Origin: Gemmatimonadales bacterium
GTDB lineage: Bacteria; Gemmatimonadota; Gemmatimonadetes; Gemmatimonadales; GWC2-71-9
Reading direction: 5' to 3'
Length of the DNA stretch: 7,008 nucleotides
Assembly (NCBI GenBank): GCA_030597435.1
Contig: JAUVRV010000135.1
Span: 1 to 7,008 of the forward strand
In this document: one piece after another, positions 6,465 to 7,008 of the stretch
Layout: every line of letters begins with the position of its first letter
How positions within the stretch are numbered: position 1 is the stretch's first letter
Program-made: the position numbers and the translations under genes
Notes under the pieces: model-generated
Told to the model about the DNA's origin: nothing
Database searches by the model: none
The model's input: the letters and a program-made list of their open reading frames with translations, nothing else

Positions 6465-6938
6465 TTGTTCACTAGTCTACAGCATTTCCTAGCAGTTTGG
6501 CAGCAGGAATCGGCCCAAACCGCACGGGTCTTGGAACGGATTACGGACGAATCGCTGTCGCAGCCGGTGGCACCAGGGCACCGGACGTTGGGTGAGCTTG
6601 CGTGGCATCTGACGACAGCTCTGCAGGAGATAGCGGGAAAGGCAGGTCTCCGCTTCGATGGTCCCGGAAAGGTAGTTGCCCGACCGGCTACTGCGCAGGC
6701 AGTGCGCGATGCCTATGTGAACGCGGCGCGGAGTCTGGCCGAGGCAGTTACCGATGGCTGGACGGAGGAAACGCTGTCTGAGCGGCACGAGATATATGGG
6801 AGGCAGTGGGAGAACGGGGCCACGCTGATGGTCATGCTTCACCACGAGATCCACCATAGGGGCCAGATGACGGTGCTGATGCGACAGGCCGGTTTAAGGT
6901 TGCCGGGTGTCTACGGCCCCTCGGCTGACGACACCTGA
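6465..6938 (+). CDS. DinB/YfiT-family metal-binding four-helix protein
   Basis: From the TTG at 6465 the protein has 157 residues, the usual DinB-superfamily size (about 150-170). The first helix starts at once (FTSLQHFLAVWQQESAQTARVL). The presumed metal triad is H48 in GELAWHLTT plus H127 and H131 in MLHHEIHHRGQM, the family's H-x3-H-R-G-Q signature. The end (RQAGLRLPGVYGPSADD) is also typical. Relatives include thiol-dependent S-transferases (bacillithiol or mycothiol) and many uncharacterised proteins; the substrate is unknown. Start choice: GGAGG (6456-6460) lies four bases before this TTG. The frame stays open to a GTG at 6354 (194 residues), which has GGGGAGG 13 bases upstream. The extra 37 residues are basic, fit no DinB domain, and have fewer G/C third positions (about 42% against about 61% just after 6465). 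It diverges from kgd and is probably transcribed alone. Confidence 0.85.
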   Translation: MFTSLQHFLAVWQQESAQTARVLERITDESLSQPVAPGHRTLGELAWHLTTALQEIAGKAGLRFDGPGKVVARPATAQAVRDAYVNAARSLAEAVTDGWTEETLSERHEIYGRQWENGATLMVMLHHEIHHRGQMTVLMRQAGLRLPGVYGPSADDT

Positions 6939-6971
6939 GCCCTGCGAGCGTACCCTGGTCGGGCCGGCAAG

Positions 6972-7000
6972 TTGCATGACACAGTATAAAACAATACAAT
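6972..7000 (+). promoter_or_regulatory. Possible promoter at the right edge, reading out of the window
   Basis: TTGCAT (6972-6977) and TACAAT (6995-7000) are 17 bases apart. The -10 matches five of six positions, the -35 only three. The stretch 6983-7008 is clearly A+T-rich compared with the rest of the window, as promoter regions often are. No gene start is visible before the edge. Confidence 0.25.
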
Positions 7001-7008
7001 ACACGAAC

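Noticed and set aside
6939..6971. Terminator hairpin after the DinB-like gene.
   Set aside because: Only very short G/C pairings are visible and no T-run follows, so I cannot support it.

Overview
The window is a gene-dense bacterial chromosome segment with moderately high G+C. It holds five protein-coding genes, one cut by the left edge, and no RNA gene, CRISPR array, transposase or phage gene that I can see. Three things fit a Gemmatimonadota-like or related soil/aquatic lineage: an Actinobacteria-style fused 2-oxoglutarate dehydrogenase, a stand-alone DinB/YfiT-type protein, and a class IV-like histone-deacetylase-fold enzyme with a long C-terminal extension. That placement is an inference from gene content, not something the sequence proves.

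Layout, left to right. Bases 1-162 (minus) encode the N-terminus of a small YggT-like membrane protein. A 157-base divergent spacer follows, with a good sigma70-like promoter pointing right. Next comes a probable two-gene operon on the plus strand: a four-helix membrane protein of 169 residues (320-829) and, 29 bases later, a 604-residue HDAC-superfamily protein with an intact zinc site (859-2673). A 3.65-kb minus-strand gene (2657-6310) meets it tail to tail with a 17-base overlap. It encodes a 1217-residue fusion of an E2-type succinyltransferase domain and the full 2-oxoglutarate dehydrogenase/decarboxylase E1, like mycobacterial Kgd. Divergent from it is a DinB-family metal-binding four-helix protein (about 6465-6938). 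The last 70 bases are intergenic and turn A+T-rich, with a weak promoter-like pair at the edge.

Functionally, the fused dehydrogenase is TCA-cycle housekeeping. The HDAC-like protein may deacylate acyl-lysine or a small acylated amine. The membrane protein is its likely co-transcribed partner, of unknown role. The DinB-like protein may be a thiol-dependent detoxification enzyme. Nothing in the window ties these into one pathway.

Two signals stand out. First, the two interdomain linkers of the fused dehydrogenase are each encoded by a purine-tract/pyrimidine-tract imperfect palindrome. The two share a core in the same orientation and reading frame, which looks like two insertions or copies of one in-frame palindromic element. 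Second, the HDAC-like protein carries a C-terminal domain of about 200 residues whose core has a GNAT-like pattern, a possible deacetylase-acyltransferase fusion.
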